The notes under the pieces are model-generated. The model was not told where the DNA came from. It saw only the letters and a program-made list of their open reading frames with translations, and did not search any database. The position numbers and the translations under genes are program-made. A DNA stretch of 64,000 bases from Halopseudomonas nanhaiensis (GTDB taxonomy: Bacteria > Pseudomonadota > Gammaproteobacteria > Pseudomonadales > Pseudomonadaceae): positions 1,488,001 through 1,552,000 of the forward strand of contig NZ_CP073751.1 of assembly GCF_020025155.1 (NCBI RefSeq). The letters are read 5' to 3'. How positions within the stretch are numbered: position 1 is the first letter of the stretch; the number at the start of each line of letters is the position of its first letter. Of this stretch, positions 33,621 to 43,320 are shown piece after piece.

Positions 33621-35927
33621 TCAGAACTGCGGAAGGGGCTTGCGAGTACGCGGCGACTGAGTCACGGCGAAGGAGGACACCTGCCACCAGCCAGGCAGCA
33701 GGCTTCGGACCTGTGCTTGGCTGAAGCGATCATCGAGCAACATCACCATTCCCCGGTCCGAGGTGGTACGTATGACCCGGCCAGCGGCCTGGACCACCTT
33801 CTGCAAACCAGGATACAGGTAAGCATAGTCGTAGCCGTTGCCGAACATCGTCTGCATGCGGGCCCGGACTTCCTCGTTCACCGCATTGACCTGCGGTAGC
33901 CCGAGCGTAGCGATGAACGCACCGATCAGCCGCGCGCCGGGCAGGTCGATGCCTTCACCGAAAGCGCCACCCAGGACCGCAAAGCCGATCCCCTGCGAGG
34001 TGTCGGTGAAGCGGTCGAGAAACGCCTGACGCTCGGCTTCGCTCATGTTGCGCGACTGCTCCCAGACCGGCACATCAGGATGATGGATACGCACATGATC
34101 GATGACCTGCTGCAGGTAGGCGTAGCTGCTGAAGAACGCCAGATAGTTACCGGGCATGAAGCGATACCGCGCCGCCAGCACGCTGCCGATCGCATCCAGG
34201 CTCCCGCCGCGGTGCTGGTAGCGAGTGGAGACGTTGCGCGCGATGCTGACGTCCAGCTGCTCGGCGGAAAACGGGGACTCCACCTCCAGCCAGCGTGTGT
34301 CGGACGGCAGGCCTAGCAGGTCCCTGTAGTAGCGGGAAGGACTCAATGTGGCGGAGAACAGAGTGACACTGTGGGCATGGGCGAAACGCGTCGCCAGATA
34401 CGGCGCAGGTACGATGTTGCGCAGACACAACGTCGACAGCGTACGCTGGCCGGGACGTGCATGCCGCGTGATGTCGAACAGTGAATGATCGCCGTACGTC
34501 TCGGCCAGCCGGGTGAACAGCATGGCGTCGAGATAGAAGCGCAGCAGGTCAGCATCGTTGCCGGTCGGCTGGTCGGTAAGATGATCGGTGATGGCGCTGA
34601 CTGCTTTCTGCAGGCTGAGAATGAACAGATCGGCAATCGCCGGATAGATCTGGTAATCGACCTGCTGTTCCTTGTGCAGCTGATTCCAGTGGCGGTTGAC
34701 CCTGTCCAGCGACGATTTGAGTGGAGCCGGCGCAACCTTGCGCAACGCGTTGAAACGTCCCTGATCGAGCTCGGCGGAGTACATGCCGCGCCCGCGATCG
34801 ACCAGATTGTGCGCCTCGTCCACCAGCAGGGTCACCCGCCATTCGTTCATCACCGTCAGCCCGAACAGCAGGGCGGTCATGTCGAAGTAGTAATTGTAGT
34901 CGCAGACCACCACATCGACCCACCGGCACAGCTCCTGGCTCAGATAATAGGGACACACCTGGTGCCTGATAGCCACCTCGCGCACCTGCTGCTGGGTCAA
35001 CCAGTTGCTGGCGAGCGCCTCATTGCGTGCGGCGGGCAGCCGGTCATAGAACCCGGTTGCAAGTGGGCATGATTCACCGTGGCAGGCGCGGTCGGGATAT
35101 TCGCAGGCCTTGTCCCGGGCGACATGCTCCAGCACCCTCAGCGGCATGTGTTCCTCCTGATCACGCAGCGCCGCGAGCGCATCAAGCGCCAGACGCCGGC
35201 CTGGTGTCTTGGCTGTCAGAAAGAACAGGCGATCGAGATTCTGCCCGGGGAAGGCCTTCAACTGTGGGAACAGCGTAGCAAGTGTCTTGCCGATTCCGGT
35301 GGTTGCCTGGGTCATCAAGGCATCGCCATCGCGTGCAGCACGATACACCGCCTCGGCCAGTTGGCGCTGGCCCTTGCGGAAGCTGGGGAAGGGAAACTGC
35401 AGACGCTCAAGGCTCTGATTGCGCGCCTGACGGTGTGCATCCTCCTGGCGTGCCCAGGCGACGAACCGCGAGCACTGCAGCTCGAAGAACGTGCGCAGCG
35501 TGGCGGCGTCGAAACGTTCGCGAAAGACGGTTTCCTTCTGCGAGATCACATTGAAGTAAACGACGGCGAGCTCGATGTCGTCGAGGCTCTGTTCAGCGCA
35601 GAGCAGATGGCCGTAAACCTTGGCCTGCGCCCAGTGCAACAGACGGTGATTCTGGGGGATCCGCGCGACGTCCCCACGGTGCGTCTTGATCTCCTCCAGC
35701 CGATTGGCCTGCTCGTCGTATCCGTCGGCGCGTCCGGTGACCAGCAAACCCGGGTATTCGCCGGCCAGCGCGACCTCGCTGAGATAACCCGCGCCACGGC
35801 GCAGTACCACTGTCTTGTGCCCGGCTATGCCTTCCTGCGCGGTGGGAGCCGGGGTGAAGCGCAGGTCCAGGTCACCTTCCTTGGCCGTGAACTCGCAGAG
35901 TGCGCGCACTGCGATGCGGTAGTTCAT
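33621..35927 (-). CDS. XPD/DinG-like helicase with N-terminal PD-(D/E)XK nuclease domain
   Basis: 768 residues. The N-terminal ~190 residues contain GRADGYDEQANRLEEIKTH, a D...ExK nuclease core. From about 190 it is a superfamily 2 helicase of the Rad3/XPD branch: Walker A ATTGIGKTLATL, four cysteines in the iron-sulfur position (KACEYPDRACHGESC and a later VCPYY), the DEAH box LVDEAHNLVDRGR and motif VI QAAGRVIRTTSDRG. It should unwind DNA 5' to 3' and cut it. It overlaps the upstream FAN1-type gene by 4 bp, so the two are translationally coupled. Confidence 0.88.
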   Translation of the reverse strand: MNYRIAVRALCEFTAKEGDLDLRFTPAPTAQEGIAGHKTVVLRRGAGYLSEVALAGEYPGLLVTGRADGYDEQANRLEEIKTHRGDVARIPQNHRLLHWAQAKVYGHLLCAEQSLDDIELAVVYFNVISQKETVFRERFDAATLRTFFELQCSRFVAWARQEDAHRQARNQSLERLQFPFPSFRKGQRQLAEAVYRAARDGDALMTQATTGIGKTLATLFPQLKAFPGQNLDRLFFLTAKTPGRRLALDALAALRDQEEHMPLRVLEHVARDKACEYPDRACHGESCPLATGFYDRLPAARNEALASNWLTQQQVREVAIRHQVCPYYLSQELCRWVDVVVCDYNYYFDMTALLFGLTVMNEWRVTLLVDEAHNLVDRGRGMYSAELDQGRFNALRKVAPAPLKSSLDRVNRHWNQLHKEQQVDYQIYPAIADLFILSLQKAVSAITDHLTDQPTGNDADLLRFYLDAMLFTRLAETYGDHSLFDITRHARPGQRTLSTLCLRNIVPAPYLATRFAHAHSVTLFSATLSPSRYYRDLLGLPSDTRWLEVESPFSAEQLDVSIARNVSTRYQHRGGSLDAIGSVLAARYRFMPGNYLAFFSSYAYLQQVIDHVRIHHPDVPVWEQSRNMSEAERQAFLDRFTDTSQGIGFAVLGGAFGEGIDLPGARLIGAFIATLGLPQVNAVNEEVRARMQTMFGNGYDYAYLYPGLQKVVQAAGRVIRTTSDRGMVMLLDDRFSQAQVRSLLPGWWQVSSFAVTQSPRTRKPLPQF

Positions 35928-37570
35928 GCGTCCGCCCAGCGTACGTGACAGACATCCACGGGTATGTCATGCAGTGCGCAGAAAGCCAGCCAGCGACGCT
36001 GGTTGTCCTGTAGTCGATCTCCCGGGCCCTTGACCTCGATCATCCTGAACCGCCGCTCGGCCGGCCAGAACTGGATGAGGTCAGGCATGCCGGTCCGGTT
36101 TGCCCTGATGTCGTCCAGTAGCCGCTCGAAACAGGCCTTCAGCTGATGGGCCGGCAGGCAGTGCAGAGCGAGTTCAAGCAAGTCCTCGTTCAGCGCGCCC
36201 CAGAAGACGAAGGGCGACTGCAGCCCGTGTTTGTCCACGTAGGCCTGGCGAATGGTCGCCGCATGGGTGCCGTCATCGAGCTGGGCGAAGCGCTCGGCTA
36301 GCAATGTCTCGCGGCGACGGCGGAAATCGCTGTCGTGCAGGTCTGCCGGTGCCCCCTGGAATGGGTGAAAGAAAGCGCCCGGAAGCGGTGCAAAGATGGC
36401 GTCCCAGAACAGCAGACCGAAAAGACTGTTGATCAACGTGTTCTCCACGTAATACACCGGGGCGTCAGGCTGCAGCAGATGCTCGCGAACGGCATATTCC
36501 ACCGAGCCGGCGTCGGGCCGTGGGAGGGTCAGCTCGAGTAGCCCATGCGGTGCTGCAGCGCTGCGCGCGGGCCGTGGTTTGCCCAGCTTGCCAGCCAGTC
36601 GAGCCTGTGCTCGGGTCATCAATTGCCGCTCGGTATCACTTTCCGGCGCCTGCAAGGCGATTTGCACGAGGCCCCAGGCTTCATCGAACCGCTGCAGTTT
36701 CTCGAGCACCCGTACATGACGCTGCCGTGCCCCGGGATAGCTGCTGGCTCGGTAGAGATCGATCGCGTCCTCCAGTCCGCCGCAGCGCTCCAGATGCTGA
36801 CCCATGCGCAGGAGCAGCTTGGCATGGCGCAGGCGCAAATGACGGTTGTTTGTGGTGAACGAGCCCAGGCGCCCGATGACCGCGCTGACGTCTTCGCCAT
36901 TGTCGAACGCCTCGCGACAGCGAAACAGATGCAGGTAATCCTCGACATCGCGCCGGCAAGTGAAGCCGCGCGAGGCGGTGCTGAAGGGCACCTGTTCGTA
37001 CCGAAACACGCCCAGATCGGCAAGCACGAATTCGGACCAATCCTGGTTGAGGTTGCCGAAGAACAGCAGTCTGAGGCGATCACAACAGTCCCCGACGGTC
37101 AACGTGAGTACGGTCTCGTCGAGCGCTGGACACCAGCTCGACAGCGACTGGAGATGAAGACAGGCGGACTGGAGGCGGGCGACCAGCTCGCCTTTCGCGA
37201 TACCGCGATGCGGCACATGCTCAGCGAAATGTGCGAGCAGCTCGTCCCGGCGCAGCAGCGCGCAAATGTCGTTGATGCTCAGGGGATGAACGTCATCCAA
37301 CCAGCCAATGCCCAGCAGTGGTTTCACCGCGGCTCGCAGGTCACCGATCTCCGGGTAGCTCAGCCGCGAGACCCTGAAGTGCGGCCCCTTGCGCATGACC
37401 AGACGCACCAGTAGCGCCTGGCTCGCCGGGGGCAAGCCACTGAACGCTTCGATGAAGGCAGCTTCGTCCTCGGCCAACAGGTCGGCATAGCGCACGGCTA
37501 CCCAGTCCACGGCGGTGCGGAAATTGCGCAGATAATAGTCGGCGGGAAGGTCGGGAAGCTGCATGATCAT
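35924..37570 (-). CDS. FAN1-type VRR-NUC nuclease
   Basis: 548 residues, close to the ~560 of the structurally characterised P. aeruginosa FAN1. The C-terminal VRR-NUC domain carries the catalytic PD...ExK core in GMPDLIQFWPAERRFRMIEVKG followed by DRLQDNQRRWLAFC. The N-terminal part is helical (SAP-like and TPR-like regions). FAN1 enzymes cut 5' flaps and unhook DNA interstrand crosslinks. Coupling to the nuclease-helicase downstream suggests a two-protein crosslink-repair unit. The start could also be the ATG two codons later. Confidence 0.9.
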   Translation of the reverse strand: MIMQLPDLPADYYLRNFRTAVDWVAVRYADLLAEDEAAFIEAFSGLPPASQALLVRLVMRKGPHFRVSRLSYPEIGDLRAAVKPLLGIGWLDDVHPLSINDICALLRRDELLAHFAEHVPHRGIAKGELVARLQSACLHLQSLSSWCPALDETVLTLTVGDCCDRLRLLFFGNLNQDWSEFVLADLGVFRYEQVPFSTASRGFTCRRDVEDYLHLFRCREAFDNGEDVSAVIGRLGSFTTNNRHLRLRHAKLLLRMGQHLERCGGLEDAIDLYRASSYPGARQRHVRVLEKLQRFDEAWGLVQIALQAPESDTERQLMTRAQARLAGKLGKPRPARSAAAPHGLLELTLPRPDAGSVEYAVREHLLQPDAPVYYVENTLINSLFGLLFWDAIFAPLPGAFFHPFQGAPADLHDSDFRRRRETLLAERFAQLDDGTHAATIRQAYVDKHGLQSPFVFWGALNEDLLELALHCLPAHQLKACFERLLDDIRANRTGMPDLIQFWPAERRFRMIEVKGPGDRLQDNQRRWLAFCALHDIPVDVCHVRWADA

Positions 37571-37741
37571 CTTGCTGGTTGGTTATCCAGTATTCTGCTT
37601 CGCCAGACGGACGGGGACAAGCCAGTCAGGATGCAGTCCGTCGGACCAGGGCATCCCGAGCGGCGCACCTTGAGTCCCCGACGCCTATGGCGCCGCTGGC
37701 CGCAGTGGTAATATCGGCCCCTCGCGCATATGCGTACCGTC

Positions 37742-38386
37742 ATGGACATCATCTTGGCTCTGGAAACCTGGCTGGCATTTCTGCTGGCGTGCTGGATCAT
37801 CAGTCTTTCGCCCGGGGCAGGCGCGATTGCCTCCATGGCGAGCGGGCTCAATTACGGCTTCGCCCGGGGCTATTGGACTGCCATCGGGTTGCAGCTGGGG
37901 CTGCTCGCGCAGATCGGTATTGTTGCGGCCGGCGTGGGAGCGGTGCTGGCGACTTCAGCTCTCGCCTTCAGTCTGATCAAGTGGTTCGGGGTGGTGTATC
38001 TGCTGTATCTGGCCTATCGCCAATGGCAGGCGCCTGTCGGGAAGCTGGAGCCGAGCGAGCAGAATGTCATGGGTGGCCGTCCATTTCAGCTGGTGCTGCG
38101 GGGGCTGGTCATCAACGCCAGCAACCCCAAGGCCGTGGTCTTCATGCTTGCGGTGCTTCCGCAATTTCTCGATATCAGTCAGCCGTTACTGCCCCAGTAT
38201 GGGCTCATGGCGTTGACCATGGTCGCTGTCGACCTGATTGTCATGGCCGGTTATACCGGTCTCGCCGCCAGGGTGCTGCGAGTGCTGCGTTCTCAGCGGC
38301 AGCAGCAGATGGTCAACCGCAGCTTTGCCGGATTGTTCGCAGGTGCTGCGGGACTGCTGGCGCTGGTCAAGCGCGCCACCGTCTGA
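37742..38386 (+). CDS. LysE family amino-acid exporter
   Basis: 214 residues with six hydrophobic segments. The N terminus LLACWIISLSPGAGAIASMASGLNYGFARG is the LysE/RhtB signature (SPGP/GA region), and the middle has LLYLAYRQW and NPKAVVFMLAVLPQF. It should export amino acids or similar metabolites across the inner membrane. The ATG at 37742 is preferred over 37730 by alignment of the first hydrophobic helix; there is no strong ribosome site at either. Divergent from the FAN1 gene. Confidence 0.87.
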   Translation: MDIILALETWLAFLLACWIISLSPGAGAIASMASGLNYGFARGYWTAIGLQLGLLAQIGIVAAGVGAVLATSALAFSLIKWFGVVYLLYLAYRQWQAPVGKLEPSEQNVMGGRPFQLVLRGLVINASNPKAVVFMLAVLPQFLDISQPLLPQYGLMALTMVAVDLIVMAGYTGLAARVLRVLRSQRQQQMVNRSFAGLFAGAAGLLALVKRATV

Positions 38387-38399
38387 CCCACCGCCTGAC

Positions 38400-39842
38400 T
38401 CAGCAGACCATGTGTTGCTGTCGTCCATGGTCGGCATCGAAATAGTCGATACGCGCCTGCTTGAGCGTCAGGTCTACCGTCAGCAGGCAGTGATGCTCGT
38501 CGTGTCGCCATCCCATCGCTACGCTGGAATCGTCCGAGTAATGCAGCTCGAAGTGTCCGTTGAAGGCGGGATAGCTTGAGCGAAAGCGCATCAGCGTCAG
38601 TAGCCTTCGAACCACAGGCGCGTCCATCGCCTGTTCTGCTTCCTTGACGCTGTAGTAATGCCGGTTGATATCACGCAGTTCGCCAGTGGCGTCCATCAGC
38701 AGTTCATCGTTGCAACCGGCCAACAATCCAACGTAATAGACCTGCGGGATTCCCGGCGTGAAGAACTGTAACGCCCGGGCGGCGATGTAGCTGTCGTCGT
38801 TCTGCATCAATGCATCGTAAAAAGTGCAGGTCAGTTGGTAGATGGCACCGACGCTGTCTCGACGGCCTGCGGTGCGACGTAATATGGGATCCGCGCTGCG
38901 TGCATCGAGATTGTCTATGAGCCGCCTGATCTTGTCCTCCGGCAGGACGCCCTCGACATCCGGGATGCAGATGCCGTCATGCGTATCGAGCACCGTGATC
39001 GCATTGCGGGGGCACATGCGCAGCCAGTGTCTGAGATAGCGACTGTCACCTTCGAGCAGCGTATAGAGCATCAAGGGAGGCAGTGCGAACGCGTACGGGT
39101 GCATGTTCCGTTGGCTGATGGCGTATTGGAAGCTGGGATGATCATGCACTTCCGGCAGGCACTCGGCACCATAGCGGGCTGCAGTCTCGTTGATCCAGTC
39201 GAGAATCTGATAGACATCCGGCTCGACCAGAAAGCAGCTGGTGCCGATGCGTTTGGTGGTATAGCCGAACGCGTCAAGCCTGAGCAGCTTCACCCCCTTG
39301 GCGGTGAGAAAGGCAATGTACTGCTCCATCAACTGGAAAGTCTGCGAAGACCGGTAGTTCAGGTCGATCTGGCGCTCGGTGAAGGTACACCACACCCGGC
39401 CGGTTGAGCCGTCGGCAAATTCCACCGGGCGAAAAGGCTCCTTTTCCTTGCGTATATGTATCTTCTGCAGATCGTCCTGGGTGATCTCGCCCATCGCATC
39501 GACGTCCACGAACAGATCTGCGTAACGGCTGTTGCTTCCGTGCCGGAGATAGTCCCGGAACTCCTCGGACGCATCCGATATGTGGTTGACGGTGAGGTCC
39601 GCGCAGAGGTCGTAGCGCGCGGCCAGTCGTTCGACATCCTCCCAGGTACCGTAACGCGGGTCGACCTGCCTGTGCGTCAGAGGTGAAAAACCGCCGTCAG
39701 CGTTGGACGGGTAAAACGGCAGCAGGTGGACGCCTGATATCGCATCGTCGACGTGATTTTCCAGAAAGCGTGCCAGGTCATTGATGTTCGACCCTATCCG
39801 GTTCGGATAACAGATGAGTTGTACGGCGTTGCGCAGGGCCAC
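38400..39842 (-). CDS. GH13 sugar phosphorylase (sucrose phosphorylase / glucosylglycerol phosphorylase type)
   Basis: 480 residues, the usual size for GH13_18. N terminus NAVQLICYPNRIGSNINDL and the loop HLLPFYPSNADGGFSP are typical of sucrose phosphorylases. The catalytic residues are the nucleophile D190 (LLRLDAFGY), acid/base E231 (ECLPEVHDH) and the transition-state stabiliser D286 (VLDTHDG). The enzyme moves glucose from a glucoside to phosphate, giving alpha-glucose 1-phosphate. Relatives use sucrose, glucosylglycerol or glucosylglycerate, and sequence alone does not decide. No sugar transporter or regulator is adjacent. Confidence 0.85.
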   Translation of the reverse strand: MALRNAVQLICYPNRIGSNINDLARFLENHVDDAISGVHLLPFYPSNADGGFSPLTHRQVDPRYGTWEDVERLAARYDLCADLTVNHISDASEEFRDYLRHGSNSRYADLFVDVDAMGEITQDDLQKIHIRKEKEPFRPVEFADGSTGRVWCTFTERQIDLNYRSSQTFQLMEQYIAFLTAKGVKLLRLDAFGYTTKRIGTSCFLVEPDVYQILDWINETAARYGAECLPEVHDHPSFQYAISQRNMHPYAFALPPLMLYTLLEGDSRYLRHWLRMCPRNAITVLDTHDGICIPDVEGVLPEDKIRRLIDNLDARSADPILRRTAGRRDSVGAIYQLTCTFYDALMQNDDSYIAARALQFFTPGIPQVYYVGLLAGCNDELLMDATGELRDINRHYYSVKEAEQAMDAPVVRRLLTLMRFRSSYPAFNGHFELHYSDDSSVAMGWRHDEHHCLLTVDLTLKQARIDYFDADHGRQQHMVC

Positions 39843-40056
39843 AGTGATCTCCTTGCCAAGCTCGACGAGTTTCGTACGTTAAGGGTTACGAGCGTCCAGC
39901 GAATGAATGATTCCGCGCGCGCCGCACATCCGCGCACGGCACTTTTTGTATCGTGTGTTTTCAGAATCGATGAGCCAGCGAGGCGATACGTGTCGCTGGG
40001 GCAGCGGATTACCGACACGATCGGTTTCGCAGCGGACGGAAATCGAGGAGGAATAC

Positions 40057-41103
40057 GTGAGCCTGAAAGCGATCTGTTGGGCTTCTCTACTGGTGCTGAC
40101 CGCAGGCTGCGGCGGTGGAGGTGGCGGAGGATCTGATGCTCCTCCGCCCGAAGAGCCGAACGAGGTAGTCGACCCGGAACCAACCCCGGGACCCGAGCCC
40201 GAACCGGAGCCAGATCCAGAGCCCGAACGGGATCCAGACACTGGCGGCGGTGGAGGATCAGCGGACCCCGACCCGGACACCGGAAATGGCTCGGGAGATG
40301 ACGACTCCAGTCCGCTTCCGACGTACGCATCTCAAGGATGCGGCGCTGTACCGATCTCGGCAGGGCCCAGGCAGATCACAGTGAACGGGACGCAGCGGGA
40401 ATACGAACTGCAAATCCCCAGCGGCTACGATGCCGACAACCCCTATCCTGTGGTATTCGGTTTTCATGGCCGGGGACGAGAGGGAGAGTTTCAAAACGCG
40501 TCCTACGGCAACCTGCAATCCACCATGGGTGACAACGCCATCCTGGTGTTCCCCAATGGTCTGATCATCGAAAACCAGACAGCCACCGGAGAGAAGATCG
40601 CCAACAATACCGGTGAGAGCTGGCAGACCACCGGGGACGAAGATCTTCAATTCTTCGACGCGATGCTGACCGAACTGAGCCAGGGCTTGTGTGTGCACGA
40701 GGAGCGCGTATTCGCCACCGGTTTCAGCATGGGCGGCTATTTCAGCGCGCGGCTGGGCTGTGAGCGCGGCGACGTGCTCCGCGCCTTTGCCGCCGCTGGC
40801 GCGGGCCCGCCGGAGGCGAGTATCAACAGTTGCCTCGGGCCTGCGGGCGCGTGGTTGGCCCACGATCCGGAGGACGTGTACATCGATTACACCGCGGGCG
40901 GCATTGCGCTTCGGGAGTACTGGAAGGACTCCAATATGTGTGGTGATGTCGAAGCGTCGGTTGGTAGCAACGGGTGCGTGGAATACACCTGCGGCGGGGA
41001 GAGAACACGCTGGTGTGAATACAGTGAGGGGGCTCCGAACCATCATCGGTGGCCGAGTTTCGCTCCCACCGAGGTCTGGAATTTCTTCCAGACCTTCAAC
41101 TGA
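40057..41103 (+). CDS. Lipoprotein esterase, polyhydroxybutyrate depolymerase/feruloyl esterase (LpqC) type
   Basis: 348 residues starting at a GTG (40057) with GAGGAGG upstream. A short signal peptide ends in LTAGC, a lipobox. A low-complexity spacer follows: glycines, then an acidic Pro-Glu/Asp-Pro array, then more Gly and Asp, reaching about residue 90. The catalytic domain has the family start RQITVNGTQREYELQIPSGYD, oxyanion-hole GFHGRG, nucleophile elbow GFSMGG and a histidine in APNHHRWP. Several cysteines suggest disulfides. It likely displays an esterase on the outer membrane; the polyester or aryl-ester substrate is unknown. Confidence 0.85.
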   Translation: MSLKAICWASLLVLTAGCGGGGGGGSDAPPPEEPNEVVDPEPTPGPEPEPEPDPEPERDPDTGGGGGSADPDPDTGNGSGDDDSSPLPTYASQGCGAVPISAGPRQITVNGTQREYELQIPSGYDADNPYPVVFGFHGRGREGEFQNASYGNLQSTMGDNAILVFPNGLIIENQTATGEKIANNTGESWQTTGDEDLQFFDAMLTELSQGLCVHEERVFATGFSMGGYFSARLGCERGDVLRAFAAAGAGPPEASINSCLGPAGAWLAHDPEDVYIDYTAGGIALREYWKDSNMCGDVEASVGSNGCVEYTCGGERTRWCEYSEGAPNHHRWPSFAPTEVWNFFQTFN

Positions 41104-41208
41104 TGAAGGCGCTCCGATCGGGTCTGCGTGGTCCGGTCGGGCTGTGTCCCGGCTTGTGGTACCCTTGCGCGCCGACACAGCCTGACAACGCAATTCGGAT
41201 CAAACTCA

Positions 41209-42645
41209 ATGACTTCCAGCAAAGTATGGACCCACAAGGGTACGTTTCTCCTCGCCGCGGTCGGCTCTGCCGTCGGTCTCGGCAACCTCTGGCGCTTCCC
41301 TTATCTGACCGGTGAAAATGGCGGCGGCGCGTTCATTCTCGTTTACGCCCTGACCATCGCCATGGTCGGTATTCCGATCCTGATAGCCGAGACGCTGATT
41401 GGCCGCAACAGCCGCCGCAGTCCGATCATGGGCATGGCGCATCTGGCCCGAACGCACAAGGCCAGTGGAGCGTGGCGGGCAATCGGCTGGATGGGCGCAG
41501 CCGCTGCGTTCATCATTCTCAGCTTCTATTCGGTGATCGCCGGCTGGGCCGTGCATTATACGGGGCTGATGTTCTCCGGGGCGCTGGCCGGCGCCGATAC
41601 TGCAACCATCAGCGGCTCGTTCGATTCGCTGCTTGCCTCGCCCGGCCTGCTCCTCACTTATCACACCGTGTTCATACTGGTGTCCGGGCTGATCGTGGGC
41701 ATGGGCATTCACAAGGGCATCGAGGGTGGTCTGCGCTTCATGATGCCGGCGCTGTTTCTGATCCTGGTGATCGTGCTCGGCTATGGTCTGCTGGTCGGCG
41801 ATGCCGCTGCGGCGTTCAGCTTTCTGTTCACATTCAATCTGGCGGACTTGAGTCTCGAGGGTTGGCTGCAGGCGATGGGACAATCCTTCTTCACGCTGAG
41901 CCTGGGCATGGGCGCAATCATGGCTTACGGCGCCTACATGTCCAGCGAAGCGTCACTGACGCGCACCGCGTTCTGGATTGCAGCAGTCGATACGCTGATC
42001 GCGCTCATGGCCGGGTTGGCGATCTTCGCACTGGTTTTCGGTAGCGGACTGGAGGCAGGGCAGGGGCCGGGACTGATGTTCGTCACCTTGCCGATCGCTT
42101 TCGCCGGGCTGCCGGGCGGATCGATTCTCGGCGGCATCTTCTTCGTACTGGTGATCGGTGCCGCACTGACCTCCGCCATTTCACTGATCGAGCCGATAGC
42201 CGCCTGGCTGGTCGAGCGGTTCGCCATGGGTCGCCCGGCTGCCGTCGCGTTGATGGTGGTGCTGTGCTGGGCACTCGGTGTCGTCACGGTGTTCAGCTTC
42301 AACAGCTGGTCCGAAGGTACCATCACCCATGAGCTGTTCGGCAAGTCGCCGTTCGACGTTCTCGAGTTCATCACCAACATACTCATGCCGCTGGGTGGAC
42401 TGCTGATTGCGCTGTTTGCTGGCTGGATACTCAGCCGTGAGGAAGTGCTGCGCGAGATGAATACCTCGGCAGGCTGGTTCGGGCTGTGGCAGTTCCTCGT
42501 GCGCTTTGTGGCACCCACCGCAGTCGCCTTCGTGTTTCTGCGGACTATCCCCCAGGTCGAAGGCTACTGGATCCCCGCGGTGGGGGCGGTCCTGATCATA
42601 GGCGGCTTTACCCTCGCGCGGACCGTCGCGGCTCGACGCTCCTGA
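41209..42645 (+). CDS. Neurotransmitter:sodium symporter (NSS) family transporter
   Basis: 478 residues with about 11 or 12 hydrophobic segments. The first helix carries the NSS signature TFLLAAVGSAVGLGNLWRFPYL followed by NGGGAFILVY, the sodium- and substrate-binding region of LeuT-type transporters. It should import an amino acid or related amine with sodium. The start is the ATG at 41209, where the conserved N terminus begins. Its 3' end overlaps the convergent ankyrin gene by 38 bp. Confidence 0.9.
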   Translation: MTSSKVWTHKGTFLLAAVGSAVGLGNLWRFPYLTGENGGGAFILVYALTIAMVGIPILIAETLIGRNSRRSPIMGMAHLARTHKASGAWRAIGWMGAAAAFIILSFYSVIAGWAVHYTGLMFSGALAGADTATISGSFDSLLASPGLLLTYHTVFILVSGLIVGMGIHKGIEGGLRFMMPALFLILVIVLGYGLLVGDAAAAFSFLFTFNLADLSLEGWLQAMGQSFFTLSLGMGAIMAYGAYMSSEASLTRTAFWIAAVDTLIALMAGLAIFALVFGSGLEAGQGPGLMFVTLPIAFAGLPGGSILGGIFFVLVIGAALTSAISLIEPIAAWLVERFAMGRPAAVALMVVLCWALGVVTVFSFNSWSEGTITHELFGKSPFDVLEFITNILMPLGGLLIALFAGWILSREEVLREMNTSAGWFGLWQFLVRFVAPTAVAFVFLRTIPQVEGYWIPAVGAVLIIGGFTLARTVAARRS

Positions 42646-43132
42646 GGTACGCGGCGGCGTCTGCAGCGCCCATCGCCTGGGCAAGCTGCAGCGCCGTCTT
42701 GCCCTCGCTGTCACGCAGCTGCGGATCAGCGCCGGCCTCGAGTAACCTGAGCAGCAGGTCGGTGCGGTTGAACATCGCCGCAAACATCAGTGCTGTCTTG
42801 CCGCCAGGCGGCAGCTGATCCACCGGCGCACCGTGCTCGAGCAGCAGCTCCACGACTGCATGATCGCCCTTGAACACCGCTCCGGCGAGCGGTGTCTGCG
42901 CACGGTCGTTGGCAAGGGAAGGATCGCCGCCATGTTTGAGCAGCAAACGCGTTGTCTCTACCCGACCGTGGTAGCTGGCGAGCATCAGCAGACTGTCACC
43001 GGTGGAGGTAAGCAGATTGGCCGGGAGCCCGGCGTCCAGCAGCGTGGCCAGTTCGGCAGAGTCCCCGTTGCGGCAGTGATTGAACACCTTGTGGGCAAAG
43101 GCGAGGGTATCGTCGTCTAGCATCGTCGGCAT
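42608..43132 (-). CDS. Ankyrin repeat protein
   Basis: 174 residues consisting of four to five ankyrin repeats (for example DSLLMLASYHGRVETTRLLLKHGGDPS and KTALMFAAMFNRTDLLLRLLEAGADPQ). No signal peptide is apparent from the 43132 start, where AGAGGAAC precedes the ATG. In Pseudomonas similar small ankyrin proteins accompany catalase genes (AnkB), but no catalase is here. It is probably a protein-protein interaction module. Confidence 0.85.
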   Translation of the reverse strand: MPTMLDDDTLAFAHKVFNHCRNGDSAELATLLDAGLPANLLTSTGDSLLMLASYHGRVETTRLLLKHGGDPSLANDRAQTPLAGAVFKGDHAVVELLLEHGAPVDQLPPGGKTALMFAAMFNRTDLLLRLLEAGADPQLRDSEGKTALQLAQAMGAADAAAYLRSVEPRRSARG

Positions 43133-43320
43133 GGAATGGTTCCTCTTGGCTTCGGTCACAAGACTGGCACCGTATCGGCAGAAGGCAAAATAGATTTCCC
43201 CAATGCGGTCGATCGGCGCAGGGAGCGCAACAGTGTGTTGCCGCCATGTCGGCACGCTTTCTGTCATCATGTGCTGCTCCGGCGAAACATTGTAGCCTGC
43301 TAGCCCGCTCCTGGTGGTTC

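Noticed and set aside
40170-40260. Short tandem repeats as a possible mobile or regulatory element
   Set aside because: They encode the acidic proline-rich spacer of the esterase lipoprotein, in frame.
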